A stretch of DNA of 64,000 nt, taken from assembly GCF_000143825.1 (NCBI RefSeq), contig NZ_CM000961.1, forward strand, positions 1,261,448-1,325,447. Direction: 5' to 3'. How positions within the stretch are numbered: the first letter of the stretch is position 1; the number at the start of each line of letters is the position of its first letter. Below the pieces are notes generated by a model that saw nothing but the letters and a program-made list of their open reading frames with translations, was not told the DNA's origin and ran no database searches. The stretch comes from Corynebacterium genitalium ATCC 33030. GTDB taxonomy: Bacteria > Actinomycetota > Actinomycetes > Mycobacteriales > Mycobacteriaceae. This document shows positions 10,601-18,082 of the stretch, piece after piece. A program made the translations under genes and the position numbers.

Positions 10601-10727
10601 TGCGGCAGGATATGACCCGCAGGACGCGCAAGCGTTCCTGGACCGCTACCTGAAGGTCACGCGCCGGGCCCACCGCGTGGTGGAGGAAGTTTTCTGGGGC
10701 GAAGAACCGTCCTTCGAGTTCGAGTAG
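7668..10727 (+). CDS. glnE: Bifunctional glutamine synthetase adenylyltransferase/deadenylylase
   Basis: This 1019-residue protein has the duplicated nucleotidyltransferase layout of GlnE. The N-terminal removase half carries GKCGARELNYISDVDVIF (about 228-245). The C-terminal transferase half carries GRLGGEELGYGSDADVMVV (about 731-749). Each half is followed by a helical GlnD/GlnE-type domain. It modifies the conserved tyrosine of GlnA according to nitrogen state. The start has an excellent AAAGGAGG site. It lies directly downstream of glnA2, whose own product seems not to be a target, so the expected partner is GlnA at 19198-20634. Confidence 0.96.
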   Translation: MARKTSPSPAQLSLSSKNAAEDLERLGWIDNDVLYTLGAAGSPDLTLNTAYRLAEALGDSYEELRQSLIDDKTLRVRLFALLGGSTALGDHLVAHPEEWKLLAEPLPDSREIFHAMLSAVDAVPEDGDPTATQELDAPGTYRAAEAGNDAKRALKDAYRTLMMRVAAADLAGTFSSFKGVGGDQEELTYREVTELLTVIADAALTAALAVAMRSVHDDEKADGKLAVIAMGKCGARELNYISDVDVIFVAEPADAKATKVASEFTAIGNSAFFDVDPNLRPEGKSGALVRTLDSHEAYYKRWADTWEFQALLKARPMTGDMELGQEYQERLRPMVWESSQRDSFVEDVQAMRRRVLSNVPEDMRTRELKLGSGGLRDVEFAVQLLQLVHGRIDDTLRTQNTIESIEALSAGGYIGREDSARLIEAYEFLRLLEHRLQLHRFRRTHTLPAEDDAKNRRWLALTAGFVSSPKTPAVEAMEKHLKGERKNISDLHSRLFYRPLLNAIAGMSIGEASLTKDAAVAQLKALGYTHPSRAYEHLTALAKGTSRKAKLQAILLPTLMTYLGDTADPDAGLLNYRKLSEAANDRSWFLRMLRDEGVVGERLMHILGTSPYAANLIISAPDVVKQLGDGASKPKLLDTNPDRVYKSLIAATKRHADPDKAVNVARSLRRAELARIASADLLGMMSVREVCVQLSWVWNAVLEAGLRAEIRADLIERELEEPLAHIAVIGMGRLGGEELGYGSDADVMVVAEPSEGVAETDALAWAKKIIDQMRKRLAKPSSDPPLEVDLGLRPEGRSGPVARTIASYERYYDEWGAVWEKQALLRATVCAGDVEVGKNFLTAIDKFRYPEGGASDAEIKEIRRIKARVDNERLPRGADRATHTKLGRGALSDIEWTVQLLTMMHADAYEELHNTSTLEVLDFLVTDEANGIIENTQARKLTDAWLMATAARNALVLVTGKRIDQLPGPGAQLNQVAGAAGYDPQDAQAFLDRYLKVTRRAHRVVEEVFWGEEPSFEFE
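7867..7878 (-). repeat. CGTCGATAAGCR motif, copy 2
   Basis: The site is within glnE. On the coding strand it reads GCT TAT CGAC shifted so that the codons are CTT ATC GAC GAT (Leu-Ile-Asp-Asp). Confidence 0.7.
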
Positions 10728-10730
10728 CGT
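10725..10730 (+). promoter_or_regulatory. -10 box, leaderless transcript of the 102-residue unknown protein
   Basis: TAGCGT overlaps the glnE stop codon and lies 7 bases before the ATG at 10738. Confidence 0.4.
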
Positions 10731-10737
10731 TGAGCCC

Positions 10738-11046
10738 ATGGCTATGAATCTCTCGATCGATCTGCAGGACGCGACCTTCGGCGACTTGGTCGCGCTCATC
10801 CGGGCGGCGCAGGCGGCGGGTGTGGACAACGCCACGAAGTTGGAACTGGAAGACACAACGCTGCTGGTGAACATCGTCGCCCCGGCAGTGGGTTCCGCGA
10901 ACCTTGCCACGGCTGAGGACTTTGGGGGTGCGGACGGACCGTCGGGCCGCCACTCGCGCGGACACGAACCGCTGCCAGTGCTGGGGGACAGCGCGATCCG
11001 CAGCGTCATCGACATCCTCACCGGCAGGCAGGAGCCTCCCCGCTAA
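10738..11046 (+). CDS. Conserved hypothetical protein, 102 residues
   Basis: I do not recognise this protein. It is soluble, with no signal peptide or membrane segment. The first 50 residues look like a small alpha/beta fold (DLQDATFGDLVALIRAAQAAG, then DTTLLVNIV), followed by a flexible Gly/Ser-rich part and a C-terminal helix (SAIRSVIDILTG). It begins 10 bases after glnE and ends 33 bases before thrC. The ATG at 10738 is favoured over the ATG two codons later by the 7-base spacing to TAGCGT. Confidence 0.65.
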   Translation: MAMNLSIDLQDATFGDLVALIRAAQAAGVDNATKLELEDTTLLVNIVAPAVGSANLATAEDFGGADGPSGRHSRGHEPLPVLGDSAIRSVIDILTGRQEPPR

Positions 11047-11065
11047 GCGTGTCCTGTGCGGCGGG

Positions 11066-11071
11066 TAAACT
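11066..11071 (+). promoter_or_regulatory. -10 box, leaderless thrC
   Basis: TAAACT lies 8 bases before the GTG at 11080, which is the start expected from homologues. Confidence 0.45.
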
Positions 11072-11079
11072 TCTTTAGC

Positions 11080-12546
11080 GTGGATTACATCTCAACGCGC
11101 GACACGTCGAAAACCCCGTACAAATTCACCGACATCCTGCTCGGTGGTCTCGCCCCGGACGGTGGCCTCTACGTGCCCGTCGCGTACCCGCGGATTACGC
11201 CCGAGCGTCTTGCGCAGTGGCGCACCCTGTTGGACGAGAAGGGTTACGCCGCTTTGGCCGCCGAAGTGGTCAAACTGTTCGTCTCCGACATCCCGCCGGT
11301 GAAGATCGAGGAGCTGACGGCCAACGCGTACCGCACCCCGGTCTTCGCCGATGAGGAAATCGTGCCGGTCACGTCGTTGGAAGACGGCATCTACCTGGCG
11401 CACCTGTCGGAGGGACCCACGGCCGCCTTCAAGGACATGGCGATGCAGCTGCTCGGCGAGTTCTTCGAGTTCGAGCTGGCGCGGCGCGAAGCCACCCTCA
11501 ATATTCTCGGCGCGACCTCCGGCGACACCGGTTCTTCTGCCGAGTACGCCATGCGCGGCCGCGACAATATCCGCGTGTTCATGCTCACTCCAGCAGGCCG
11601 CATGACCCCCTTCCAGCAAGCGCAAATGTTCGGCCTGGATGAGCCCAACATCTTCAACATCGCCCTCGACGGTGTCTTCGACGACTGTCAGGACGTAGTC
11701 AAGGAGGTCAACGCCGACGCCGCGTTCAAGGAGAAGTACTACATCGGCGCGGTGAACTCGATTAACTGGGCCCGCCTGCTCGCCCAGACGATCTACTACA
11801 TCTCCACCTACCTCAAGGTCACGGAGGCTCCAGGGGAGGGCCAGGAGCCGCAGCAGATTTCCTTCTGCGTTCCCACCGGGAACTTCGGCGATATCTGCGC
11901 AGGTCACATTACGAAGCAGATGGGGTTGCCCGTCGACAAGCTCATTGTGGCGACGAACGAGAACGATGTGCTCCACGAGTTCTTCACCACGGGCCAGTAC
12001 CGTCCGCGCTCTGCCGCGGAGACGCAGGCGACCTCCTCGCCGTCAATGGACATCTCCCGCGCATCCAACTTCGAACGCTTCATCTTCGATGTGCTCGAGC
12101 GCGACGCAGATCGCACGAGCGACCTATTCGCGGTGCAAGCGAAGGCTGACGGCTTCGAGCTCGATGACTACCTCATGGAGCAGATCCGCGCCGATTACGG
12201 GTTCCTGTCCGGAAAGTCCACGCACGCAGATCGCTTATCGACGATTCGTGCCACCCACACCGACCACGACGTCATGATCGATCCGCACACCGCAGACGGT
12301 GTCTTTGTCGCACGCGGTGTGGCGGACCGAGTGGACACCCCGATTGTCGTGCTGGAGACCGCGCTACCGGTGAAGTTCTCCGAGACCATCGTGGAAGCGA
12401 CTGGGGTGGAACCGGATGTACCGGAGCGCTTCGCGGAAATCATGCACGCGGACCGCCATGTCGTGGATATGCCGAACGACGCCGAGACCGTGAAGCAGTA
12501 CATCGCTACAATCGCCGACAGCAACGCAGCCGAGGACAACGAGTAG
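11080..12546 (+). CDS. thrC: Threonine synthase
   Basis: This 488-residue PLP enzyme converts O-phosphohomoserine to threonine. The N-terminus VDYISTRDTSKTPYKF matches the corynebacterial ThrC start. The PLP lysine is in GPTAAFKDMAMQL, and the phosphate-binding loop is GATSGDTGSSAEYA. C. glutamicum ThrC is about 481 residues. I chose GTG 11080 over the upstream GTG 11056, which would add eight residues not found in homologues. Unlike C. glutamicum hom-thrB, no other threonine gene is adjacent. A small gene follows 10 bases downstream and may be co-transcribed. Confidence 0.95.
   Translation: MDYISTRDTSKTPYKFTDILLGGLAPDGGLYVPVAYPRITPERLAQWRTLLDEKGYAALAAEVVKLFVSDIPPVKIEELTANAYRTPVFADEEIVPVTSLEDGIYLAHLSEGPTAAFKDMAMQLLGEFFEFELARREATLNILGATSGDTGSSAEYAMRGRDNIRVFMLTPAGRMTPFQQAQMFGLDEPNIFNIALDGVFDDCQDVVKEVNADAAFKEKYYIGAVNSINWARLLAQTIYYISTYLKVTEAPGEGQEPQQISFCVPTGNFGDICAGHITKQMGLPVDKLIVATNENDVLHEFFTTGQYRPRSAAETQATSSPSMDISRASNFERFIFDVLERDADRTSDLFAVQAKADGFELDDYLMEQIRADYGFLSGKSTHADRLSTIRATHTDHDVMIDPHTADGVFVARGVADRVDTPIVVLETALPVKFSETIVEATGVEPDVPERFAEIMHADRHVVDMPNDAETVKQYIATIADSNAAEDNE
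12232..12243 (-). repeat. CGTCGATAAGCR motif, copy 3
   Basis: The site is in thrC but in a different codon phase from the other coding copies: CGC TTA TCG ACG. It uses TTA, a rare leucine codon in this GC-rich sequence. Confidence 0.7.
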
Positions 12547-12556
12547 AGGAGCACCC

Positions 12557-12748
12557 ATGGCGCAGGAACAGTTCGCAGGCCCCGACCACTACACCGAGTT
12601 CGACCCGGAGAAGTTCGTCCGCGACCTGAAGGTCCAAAAGTCCGTGGATGAGGACGACAAAGGTGGAAAAGCTGCGAGCGAGAAAGATGCCGCTGGCATC
12701 GACGACACCGCCGCGAACGCCGATTCTGACTCCGCCGATCAGGTGTAA
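12557..12748 (+). CDS. Small acidic hypothetical protein, 63 residues
   Basis: I do not recognise this protein. It is very acidic and probably disordered after residue 30 (runs of Asp, Ala and Lys). It has no hydrophobic segment and no cysteines. The start is well supported: a GAGGAG site is 6 bases before the ATG, and thrC ends 10 bases upstream, so it is likely translated from the same message. The first 27 residues (QFAGPDHYTEFDPEKFVRDL) look more ordered and could bind a partner. Confidence 0.6.
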   Translation: MAQEQFAGPDHYTEFDPEKFVRDLKVQKSVDEDDKGGKAASEKDAAGIDDTAANADSDSADQV

Positions 12749-12769
12749 CCACCACGGGTTGACCCAACG

Positions 12770-13819
12770 GTGACGCAACCATCTATGCATCCGTCTGAGC
12801 CCCCGCGGGAGTACCCCGTGCAGGGGAGCGACGAGCTGCCCGTTCATTACCAGCTGCAGCCGCTGCCTCAGCCACAGCCGCATCCGCAGCGCCGGTCGAG
12901 CGACAGTAGTTTGACACTGTGGTCGGCGCTGATCGTCATCATGACGTTCGTTGTCGCCTCGGTGGTGTGGCTCGGCGTGAGCACCTCGGATTACCCGACT
13001 CTTACCGTCGAGGAGCGCCAGGCGCGCGAGGATGTCCGGACCCCCGGGGAGCCGGCGGCTGATGCACCCGTAGAGGAGCTGCCGGGGACCCCCGTCATCC
13101 AGCCGACGTTCGCTCTGTGGGCCCCGGGCACAAAGATCCAGTCCACGCAGCATTACCCCCAGCCAGGCGAAGTTTTCACGGCGCAGTCATGCACTGTCGC
13201 GTTCAGTTTCAGCGCCGACGACGGCCGCAACTTCGCCGTCACCGCGGGCCACTGCGGGCGCGAAGGCGACCTGGTGTGGCCGACGAACGCGGAGACGGTG
13301 CACGACTTTTCTGTTGAAGCGGGCCGTTATATTTACTCGGGGCTGTACAGCGATGAAAACGGTGACATCGATGTGGGGATCATTGAGATCACTGACCCGA
13401 ACCGCTTCATGGATCTCGTGGGTGACCCGATTGACACCGGCCTGTACGAAGGCAAGATGGAGCCCGGCGAGCGCATCTGCAAAACTGGCGGGACCACTGG
13501 CTTCACGTGTGGAGAGTTCAAGGCGACGGAGCGCATCCAGGTGATCCGCACGGAAGCGGATGTGGAGCGTGAAACCCACGGCGACATCGCCAACGTGTGC
13601 GCTCTGCCCGGTGATTCTGGCGGTCCGGTGTTCTACATCGTCGGTGACCGCGCCACGATCATCGGCGTGGTCTCGGGTACTGAAGCGGGCCGTGCGCACG
13701 AGGAGTGCGACATCCCCGGCGCAGAGACCAAGATGATGAGCTACTCCAACCTCAACCAGGTCATGGAAGTGATTCGTCGCGTTGTCCCCAACGCCACGTT
13801 TTCAGATCAGCGCTGGTGA
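12770..13819 (+). CDS. Membrane-anchored chymotrypsin-like serine protease
   Basis: This protein of 349 residues has an N-terminal Pro/Gln-rich cytoplasmic tail, one membrane segment at about 45-67 (LWSALIVIMTFVVASVVW), a short stalk and a trypsin-like domain. Catalytic residues are visible: His161 in VTAGHCG, Asp201 in GDIDVGII and Ser283 in PGDSGGPV. It is therefore a type II membrane protein with its protease domain outside the cell. The start is GTG 12770; an ATG five codons later is possible. The substrate is unknown. It ends 13 bases before the end of the convergent neighbour and overlaps its tail (13807-13819). Confidence 0.85.
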   Translation: MTQPSMHPSEPPREYPVQGSDELPVHYQLQPLPQPQPHPQRRSSDSSLTLWSALIVIMTFVVASVVWLGVSTSDYPTLTVEERQAREDVRTPGEPAADAPVEELPGTPVIQPTFALWAPGTKIQSTQHYPQPGEVFTAQSCTVAFSFSADDGRNFAVTAGHCGREGDLVWPTNAETVHDFSVEAGRYIYSGLYSDENGDIDVGIIEITDPNRFMDLVGDPIDTGLYEGKMEPGERICKTGGTTGFTCGEFKATERIQVIRTEADVERETHGDIANVCALPGDSGGPVFYIVGDRATIIGVVSGTEAGRAHEECDIPGAETKMMSYSNLNQVMEVIRRVVPNATFSDQRW

Positions 13820-14616
13820 GATTCCCCCGTGAGCTCTTCTGTCGTTGCGTAGTCGGGCTTCCCGCGGGATTTGACCACACGGTGCACTTCGATGGGGCTG
13901 TAGGTGTACAGGTTGATCTTTTCGATCGCGCGCGGCCGGCGCAGCGGGTTCCACGTCTCGTGGATCTTCTCGGCGGCGTCGTTAGAGTCGACGAACCAGT
14001 TCAAGGTCACAGCGTTCTTGTGGCCGCGGCTGGGGTGGTTGGCAAAGTCGATTGAGTCCGCTTTGCCGTCGAGAGCAAAGGTGAGCATGCGCTCGATCGT
14101 CTCCGGAGGCAGCGAGGTGTAGCAAAAGCCGTTGAAGGTCACGCGGGTGTTATCTGGGGTTTCCAGAGCCATTGCGTCCAGGCAATTCTGCTCGAGCAGC
14201 CGGCTGATATGCCCTGTTAGCTCCGGCATCATGCCGAGCGCTTCCTCGGACACAGTGCCGGTGACTGCGACGCCGGTGTAGGTGCGTGCCGTCGCGGCGT
14301 CCTGGATGAGGTAGGAGCGTATCGACGATTTCACCTGCTTCTCATCCGTGCCCGGGGGCGCCGGCTTGGGTTCTCGGGTGACAGCGACCTTGTCCTCCTC
14401 GCCCGGACCGGTCACCGTGGTCACCGGGGTGGTCGTGGACTCGGTGGTAGTGGTGCTGCTTCCACTCGTCCCCGTTGTCGCCGTAGCGGAAGCTGCACGT
14501 TCTTCGGCGCCGGACTCGTAATTGAACAGCCCAATGGTGAGGACCACGCAGATAACAAGCAGGGCACCGAACCCGACGATGAAGGCTGGGGTGGGCAGGC
14601 TGCGCAGGTCTCTCAT
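13807..14616 (-). CDS. Hypothetical membrane-anchored or secreted protein, 269 residues
   Basis: I do not recognise a named family. One N-terminal membrane segment (about 10-30, FIVGFGALLVICVVLTIGLF) is followed by a Ser/Thr-rich low-complexity stretch (about 40-75). The rest is an extracytoplasmic domain of about 190 residues. Two cysteines, in EQNCLDAM and NGFCYTSL, could form a disulfide. The true start is probably the ATG at 14616; a much longer open frame upstream would run antisense through the NUDIX gene. The start codon is preceded by GCACT, as in two other membrane protein genes here (18877 and 46135). Confidence 0.7.
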   Translation of the reverse strand: MRDLRSLPTPAFIVGFGALLVICVVLTIGLFNYESGAEERAASATATTGTSGSSTTTTESTTTPVTTVTGPGEEDKVAVTREPKPAPPGTDEKQVKSSIRSYLIQDAATARTYTGVAVTGTVSEEALGMMPELTGHISRLLEQNCLDAMALETPDNTRVTFNGFCYTSLPPETIERMLTFALDGKADSIDFANHPSRGHKNAVTLNWFVDSNDAAEKIHETWNPLRRPRAIEKINLYTYSPIEVHRVVKSRGKPDYATTEELTGESHQR

Positions 14617-14652
14617 AGTGCTTTTAAACTTTAGCGCCCTTTGCCCGCAACG

Positions 14653-14658
14653 TAGACT
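14653..14658 (+). promoter_or_regulatory. -10 box, leaderless NUDIX gene
   Basis: TAGACT lies exactly 7 bases before the ATG at 14666. Confidence 0.5.
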
Positions 14659-14665
14659 TGGCGGT

Positions 14666-15190
14666 ATGCCCATTCCAGATTTCATTGTGGAGACTCGCAA
14701 GAAGATCGGCCATGACCCCATGTGGATCCCCGCTGTGTCGGCGTTGGTCCTGCGGGATTCCACGGACGGTTCCGCATGGGCAGTGCCGGAAATTCTGCTG
14801 GTCAAAAGGGCAGACAACGGGAAGTGGACTCCAGTGACGGGGATTTGTGATCCCGGTGAGGAACCGCAGGACGCCGCTGTGCGCGAGGTCATGGAGGAAA
14901 CCGGTATCGAGGCTGCTCCCGCGGCGCTGATTGGTGCTGGTGCCATTGGCCCGATCACCCATGAGAACGGCGACCAGGCGAGCTACATGTCCATCGCGAT
15001 CCGCCTTGAGCCTGTCGACGCCGCCGCGGCCCCGCACGTCGCCGACGACGAATCGACGGAGGTCGGCTGGTTCTCTGTCGCCCATATGCCGGTCACGGAC
15101 CCAAAGTGGCGCCTTGTCATTGCCGACGCGATCGCCCAGCGCAAGCACCCGGCTAATTTCTCTCCGCGCATGGGATTCACCAAGCGGTGA
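14666..15190 (+). CDS. NUDIX hydrolase
   Basis: This 174-residue protein has a complete NUDIX box, G-x5-E-x7-REVMEETGI, beginning at GICDPGEEP. The preceding LVKRADNGKWTPVTG segment is typical of NUDIX strands. Family members hydrolyse nucleoside diphosphates linked to another group; the specific substrate cannot be told from sequence. The ATG at 14666 is supported by homologues of this length and by the leaderless -10 box. Its stop codon overlaps the GTG start of the GH25 gene (GTGA), so the two are translationally coupled. Confidence 0.9.
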   Translation: MPIPDFIVETRKKIGHDPMWIPAVSALVLRDSTDGSAWAVPEILLVKRADNGKWTPVTGICDPGEEPQDAAVREVMEETGIEAAPAALIGAGAIGPITHENGDQASYMSIAIRLEPVDAAAAPHVADDESTEVGWFSVAHMPVTDPKWRLVIADAIAQRKHPANFSPRMGFTKR

Positions 15191-15795
15191 CGGGTCCAGG
15201 CTCTCGCGTCCAGTTCGGGGTGGATGTCAGCGAGCACCAGGATGGCATCAGCCTCGTGCGTGCTGCAGCCGAAGGCATCGAGTTCGCGGTGGTGCGCACC
15301 ACGGATGGCACGTACAAAGACCGCACATACCGCTCGCATATCGACGATGCCTCCCACGCCGGCATCGCAGCCGAGTCCTACCACTACCTGCGTAACCCCT
15401 CGGAGGGCACCACGATCGCTCAGCAGGTCGAGGCATCCCTCGAGGTGATGTCAGACGCGCAGCGCCCGGTGTGGCTGGATTGTGAAACCCCTGCGGGACT
15501 CCACCTTGACCACATCCGCGAGGCGCGCGATCTTTTCTTGCAAGCGGGTGTTCCCGTGTGTGGCATCTATACGTACCCGCACTTTTGGCGGTGGCGGATG
15601 CTCGGTGCCGACACCCGGGAGTTCGGCCAGGTGTGGTTAGCCCAGTACGGACAAAACCCGGCCGGTCCGCCCGCGGAGATCTACACGGGGGAGTGGCCGG
15701 GTACCGTCGGCAAGCAAGCGCCCGCAATGTGGCAGTTCAGCTCGCGCGGTCACGTTGCTGGCTTCGAGGTCGACGTGAACGCGCGGACGAACTAG
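15187..15795 (+). CDS. GH25 lysozyme-like glycoside hydrolase without signal peptide
   Basis: This 202-residue protein matches the GH25 muramidase fold. It starts with FGVDVSEHQDGI, where Asp is on the first strand, and has the catalytic D-x-E pattern in PVWLDCETP. AMWQFSSRGHV and FEVDVNA form the usual C-terminal strand. GH25 enzymes cleave the beta-1,4 bonds of peptidoglycan. No signal peptide or cell-wall-binding domain is visible, so export is unclear. It overlaps the NUDIX gene by 4 bases, and its end (15795) overlaps the convergent gene by 4 bases. Confidence 0.85.
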   Translation: MTGPGSRVQFGVDVSEHQDGISLVRAAAEGIEFAVVRTTDGTYKDRTYRSHIDDASHAGIAAESYHYLRNPSEGTTIAQQVEASLEVMSDAQRPVWLDCETPAGLHLDHIREARDLFLQAGVPVCGIYTYPHFWRWRMLGADTREFGQVWLAQYGQNPAGPPAEIYTGEWPGTVGKQAPAMWQFSSRGHVAGFEVDVNARTN

Positions 15796-16991
15796 CGCGG
15801 GTTCTCCTCGGTACCGGTCGAGGAGTCAGTCTCCGGGGAAGGACCTGTCGATGTGCCGGCTGAAGTGCCGCCTGAGGTGTCACCCCACGTGGACTGGCCG
15901 CCAGAAGACGGGACGTCAGACGACGCGGTGCCAGAGGACGATACGTCCGTCGTGGACGAGGTGCTCGAAGGCTCGACGCGGTAGCTGGTGCTGCCGGACT
16001 GCTGGTTGCTCTGCTGCGGTGGCTGGAACCCCTGCTGGTCCTGCTGGTACGGCTGCTGGAAACCCTGCTGCGGCTGCTGGGCGGGCTGGCCGTATGGCTG
16101 CGGTTGCTGGAAGCCCTGGCCTGGCTGGCCTGGCTGCTGGAAACCCTGCTGGCCTTGCTGGCTCTGCTGCTGGAACTGCTGCTGCGCGTTGCGCTGCTGT
16201 GCCTGCTGGACGGAATTCTTCGCCTTGGCGAACTGGCCTTCAATGCCAGAACGGCCCTTGACAAGCAGGAAGATGCTCAACGCCAGAGCCAGGATGCCGA
16301 AGAGCAACCACATCCACCACCCGGCGCCGAGGGAGGTGTAATCGTCGCCGATCGAGCTAAAGAAGAAGAACAGGATGCCGGAGAGCTGCAGACCAGCAGC
16401 GATGATACCGAGAATGGCACCGAGCTTTTCCTTGCCCAGGAAGTAGAGAACCGTCGCCGCGATGTAGCAGCCCAGAGTCAGGACGGTTCCGATGCCGATG
16501 AGGAAGGTGCCCGTCACTTCATCCTTGAGCGCTGCCTCACCGAGACGGCCGAGGCCAGAACTTTCGACGCTGAAGGCACCCCACCAGTTGAGCGTTCCGC
16601 CGATGGAGCCCAATCCTTCAAAATCATCAAGGTCGACAATAGTCCTGGACACAGTCATGAAACTGGTCAGGAAGCTCAGCAGGAAGAACCCGAGCATTGC
16701 CCAGGTAGGCCATACCGGCATGACCTTCGGCGCCTGCATCGTGCCGCCGGGCTGGCCTGGCTGCGCGCCCCACTGCGGCTGGCCCTGCGGCTGGCCCGGT
16801 TGCGCGCCCCACTGCGGCTGGCCCTGCGGCTGATTCGGCTGATTCGGCTGCGCGCCCCACTGCGGCTGGCCCTGCGGCTGATTCGGCTGATTCGGCTGCG
16901 CACCCCATTGCGAGGGGTTTGGCTGGTGGCCGGGTTGCGGATTGCCCCACTGACCTGCGGAGTTAGAAGCGGGGTTGTTCGGTGTTGTCAT
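15792..16991 (-). CDS. Pro/Gln-rich four-helix membrane protein (LNWWG family, member 1)
   Basis: This 399-residue protein has three parts. Residues 1-85 are Pro/Gln/Asn-rich with tandem units such as QPNQPNQPQGQPQWGA. A membrane domain follows (about 95-265) with four predicted helices, for example AMLGFFLLSFLTSFMTV and WMWLLFGILALALSIFLL. The C-terminal tail is Gln- then Ser/Thr-rich. The extracellular loop after helix 1 carries GTLNWWGAF, shared with the protein at 18083-18877. The function is unknown. The ATG at 16991 has a GGAAAGG site. Confidence 0.75.
   Translation of the reverse strand: MTTPNNPASNSAGQWGNPQPGHQPNPSQWGAQPNQPNQPQGQPQWGAQPNQPNQPQGQPQWGAQPGQPQGQPQWGAQPGQPGGTMQAPKVMPVWPTWAMLGFFLLSFLTSFMTVSRTIVDLDDFEGLGSIGGTLNWWGAFSVESSGLGRLGEAALKDEVTGTFLIGIGTVLTLGCYIAATVLYFLGKEKLGAILGIIAAGLQLSGILFFFFSSIGDDYTSLGAGWWMWLLFGILALALSIFLLVKGRSGIEGQFAKAKNSVQQAQQRNAQQQFQQQSQQGQQGFQQPGQPGQGFQQPQPYGQPAQQPQQGFQQPYQQDQQGFQPPQQSNQQSGSTSYRVEPSSTSSTTDVSSSGTASSDVPSSGGQSTWGDTSGGTSAGTSTGPSPETDSSTGTEENPR
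16000..16215 (-). repeat. Gln-codon low-complexity tract
   Basis: Imperfect CTGCTGG-type repeats encode the Gln/Pro-rich C-terminal linker of the LNWWG membrane protein, with many QQ and FQQPGQ runs. Confidence 0.6.
16761..16906 (-). repeat. Tandem 48-bp/33-bp coding repeat
   Basis: Two full 48-base units encoding QPNQPNQPQGQPQWGA are followed by a shorter unit with QPGQPQGQPQWGA. The high identity at DNA level suggests recent expansion by slippage or unequal exchange, so copy number may vary between strains. Confidence 0.75.
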
Positions 16992-17088
16992 GGTGACCTT
17001 TCCAAAGATGAAGTTTTCGGTCTTTAGACTATCCGAAAAACTTCCAGCGGAAAGGATTAATCGGGGATTCAACCCCGGCCGCAGTTAA

Positions 17089-18024
17089 TTAGGCTCGGCC
17101 TTCCTTTACCCAGCCGATGAACCTGCTCGAACACAGCGACCAGTGAATGATGAGCAGAACGGGAATGCTCAAGGCAACAGTGTCGAGCCAGTTAGAGCCG
17201 TTGACCAATGCGACCTGGTGTCCGCCCATGCTCACCGTTCCCGGCGGGAACGTGCAGGCCCACCATGCGGGGGAGTAATCCACCCAGCGCACGACGTTCG
17301 GGTAGAACTTCACCATCGCGAAGATCGCAAGGGGAATGGCGATCACCAACGCAGTTAGTCCGTAGCCGATGGAGTAGTGGCCGGGGTAGAGGAGCTGAAT
17401 GGCTGTTGTCGATTGGCCGACAACGCCGAGCGGAACCCATGCTGTTGCCGAGTTGGCACCGCTGAGATCTACGTTGCCGCGCCACAATTGCCAGTAGACG
17501 TAAATGAAAATCGGCACGGCGGTGAAGAAGGACATCACGAAGAAAACGGTGCCCATCGTGTGGTAGAGCTGCCCGTAGTCGCGGGCGAGCCACGCACCCA
17601 CAGACGACGAAATCATCGGGCCGACGAGGGGGAGACCCCAGGTGAACTTTGGGGGTCCCTCAAAACGCGTGAGCTGAATTACCCACGTGATCACAGTGGC
17701 CGGCGCTCCGATCCAGAACCCGATCAGGCGGAAAACCGTGTGGCCCGTCAGCCCCGACATTGCCGCTCCCAGAGCGAGGATGCCGATGAAGAACATTGAC
17801 CACGCTGCCATGGATGTGCGGCGGAAACTCGGTTGGCGGTAACGCACGAAACCGACAATGAGAACGGCCAGGATCCCCCACGCGATCGCGGCAAAGATGC
17901 CGGAAGCGATCCTCAGGTCGAGTTCGACGAGGAGGCGGGAAACAATTGAGGTACCCATGAGACTGCCGCCCCATTCGGGTCCAGGGGGCGGCAGTTGGCG
18001 GAATTTGGCAGGCACTCTGGGCAT
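17089..18024 (-). CDS. TDT-family transporter (TehA/SLAC1-like)
   Basis: This integral membrane protein has 311 residues, and about ten hydrophobic helices can be traced. The N-terminal PEWGGSLMGTSIVSRLL matches the first helix of the tellurite-resistance/dicarboxylate transporter family. GLPLVGPMISSSVGAWLA and YPGHYSIGYGLTALVIAIPL are further family-like helices. The substrate is unknown; members move C4-dicarboxylates, sulfite or small anions. Both neighbours on the same strand are related Pro/Gln-rich membrane proteins, which suggests a functional set. The ATG at 18024 gives the expected N-terminus. Confidence 0.85.
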   Translation of the reverse strand: MPRVPAKFRQLPPPGPEWGGSLMGTSIVSRLLVELDLRIASGIFAAIAWGILAVLIVGFVRYRQPSFRRTSMAAWSMFFIGILALGAAMSGLTGHTVFRLIGFWIGAPATVITWVIQLTRFEGPPKFTWGLPLVGPMISSSVGAWLARDYGQLYHTMGTVFFVMSFFTAVPIFIYVYWQLWRGNVDLSGANSATAWVPLGVVGQSTTAIQLLYPGHYSIGYGLTALVIAIPLAIFAMVKFYPNVVRWVDYSPAWWACTFPPGTVSMGGHQVALVNGSNWLDTVALSIPVLLIIHWSLCSSRFIGWVKEGRA

Positions 18025-18082
18025 CGTAGTCCTCGGCTCGTGGAGTATCTACTCGGTTCGTCTCGTGCCCCCCAAACGGCCG

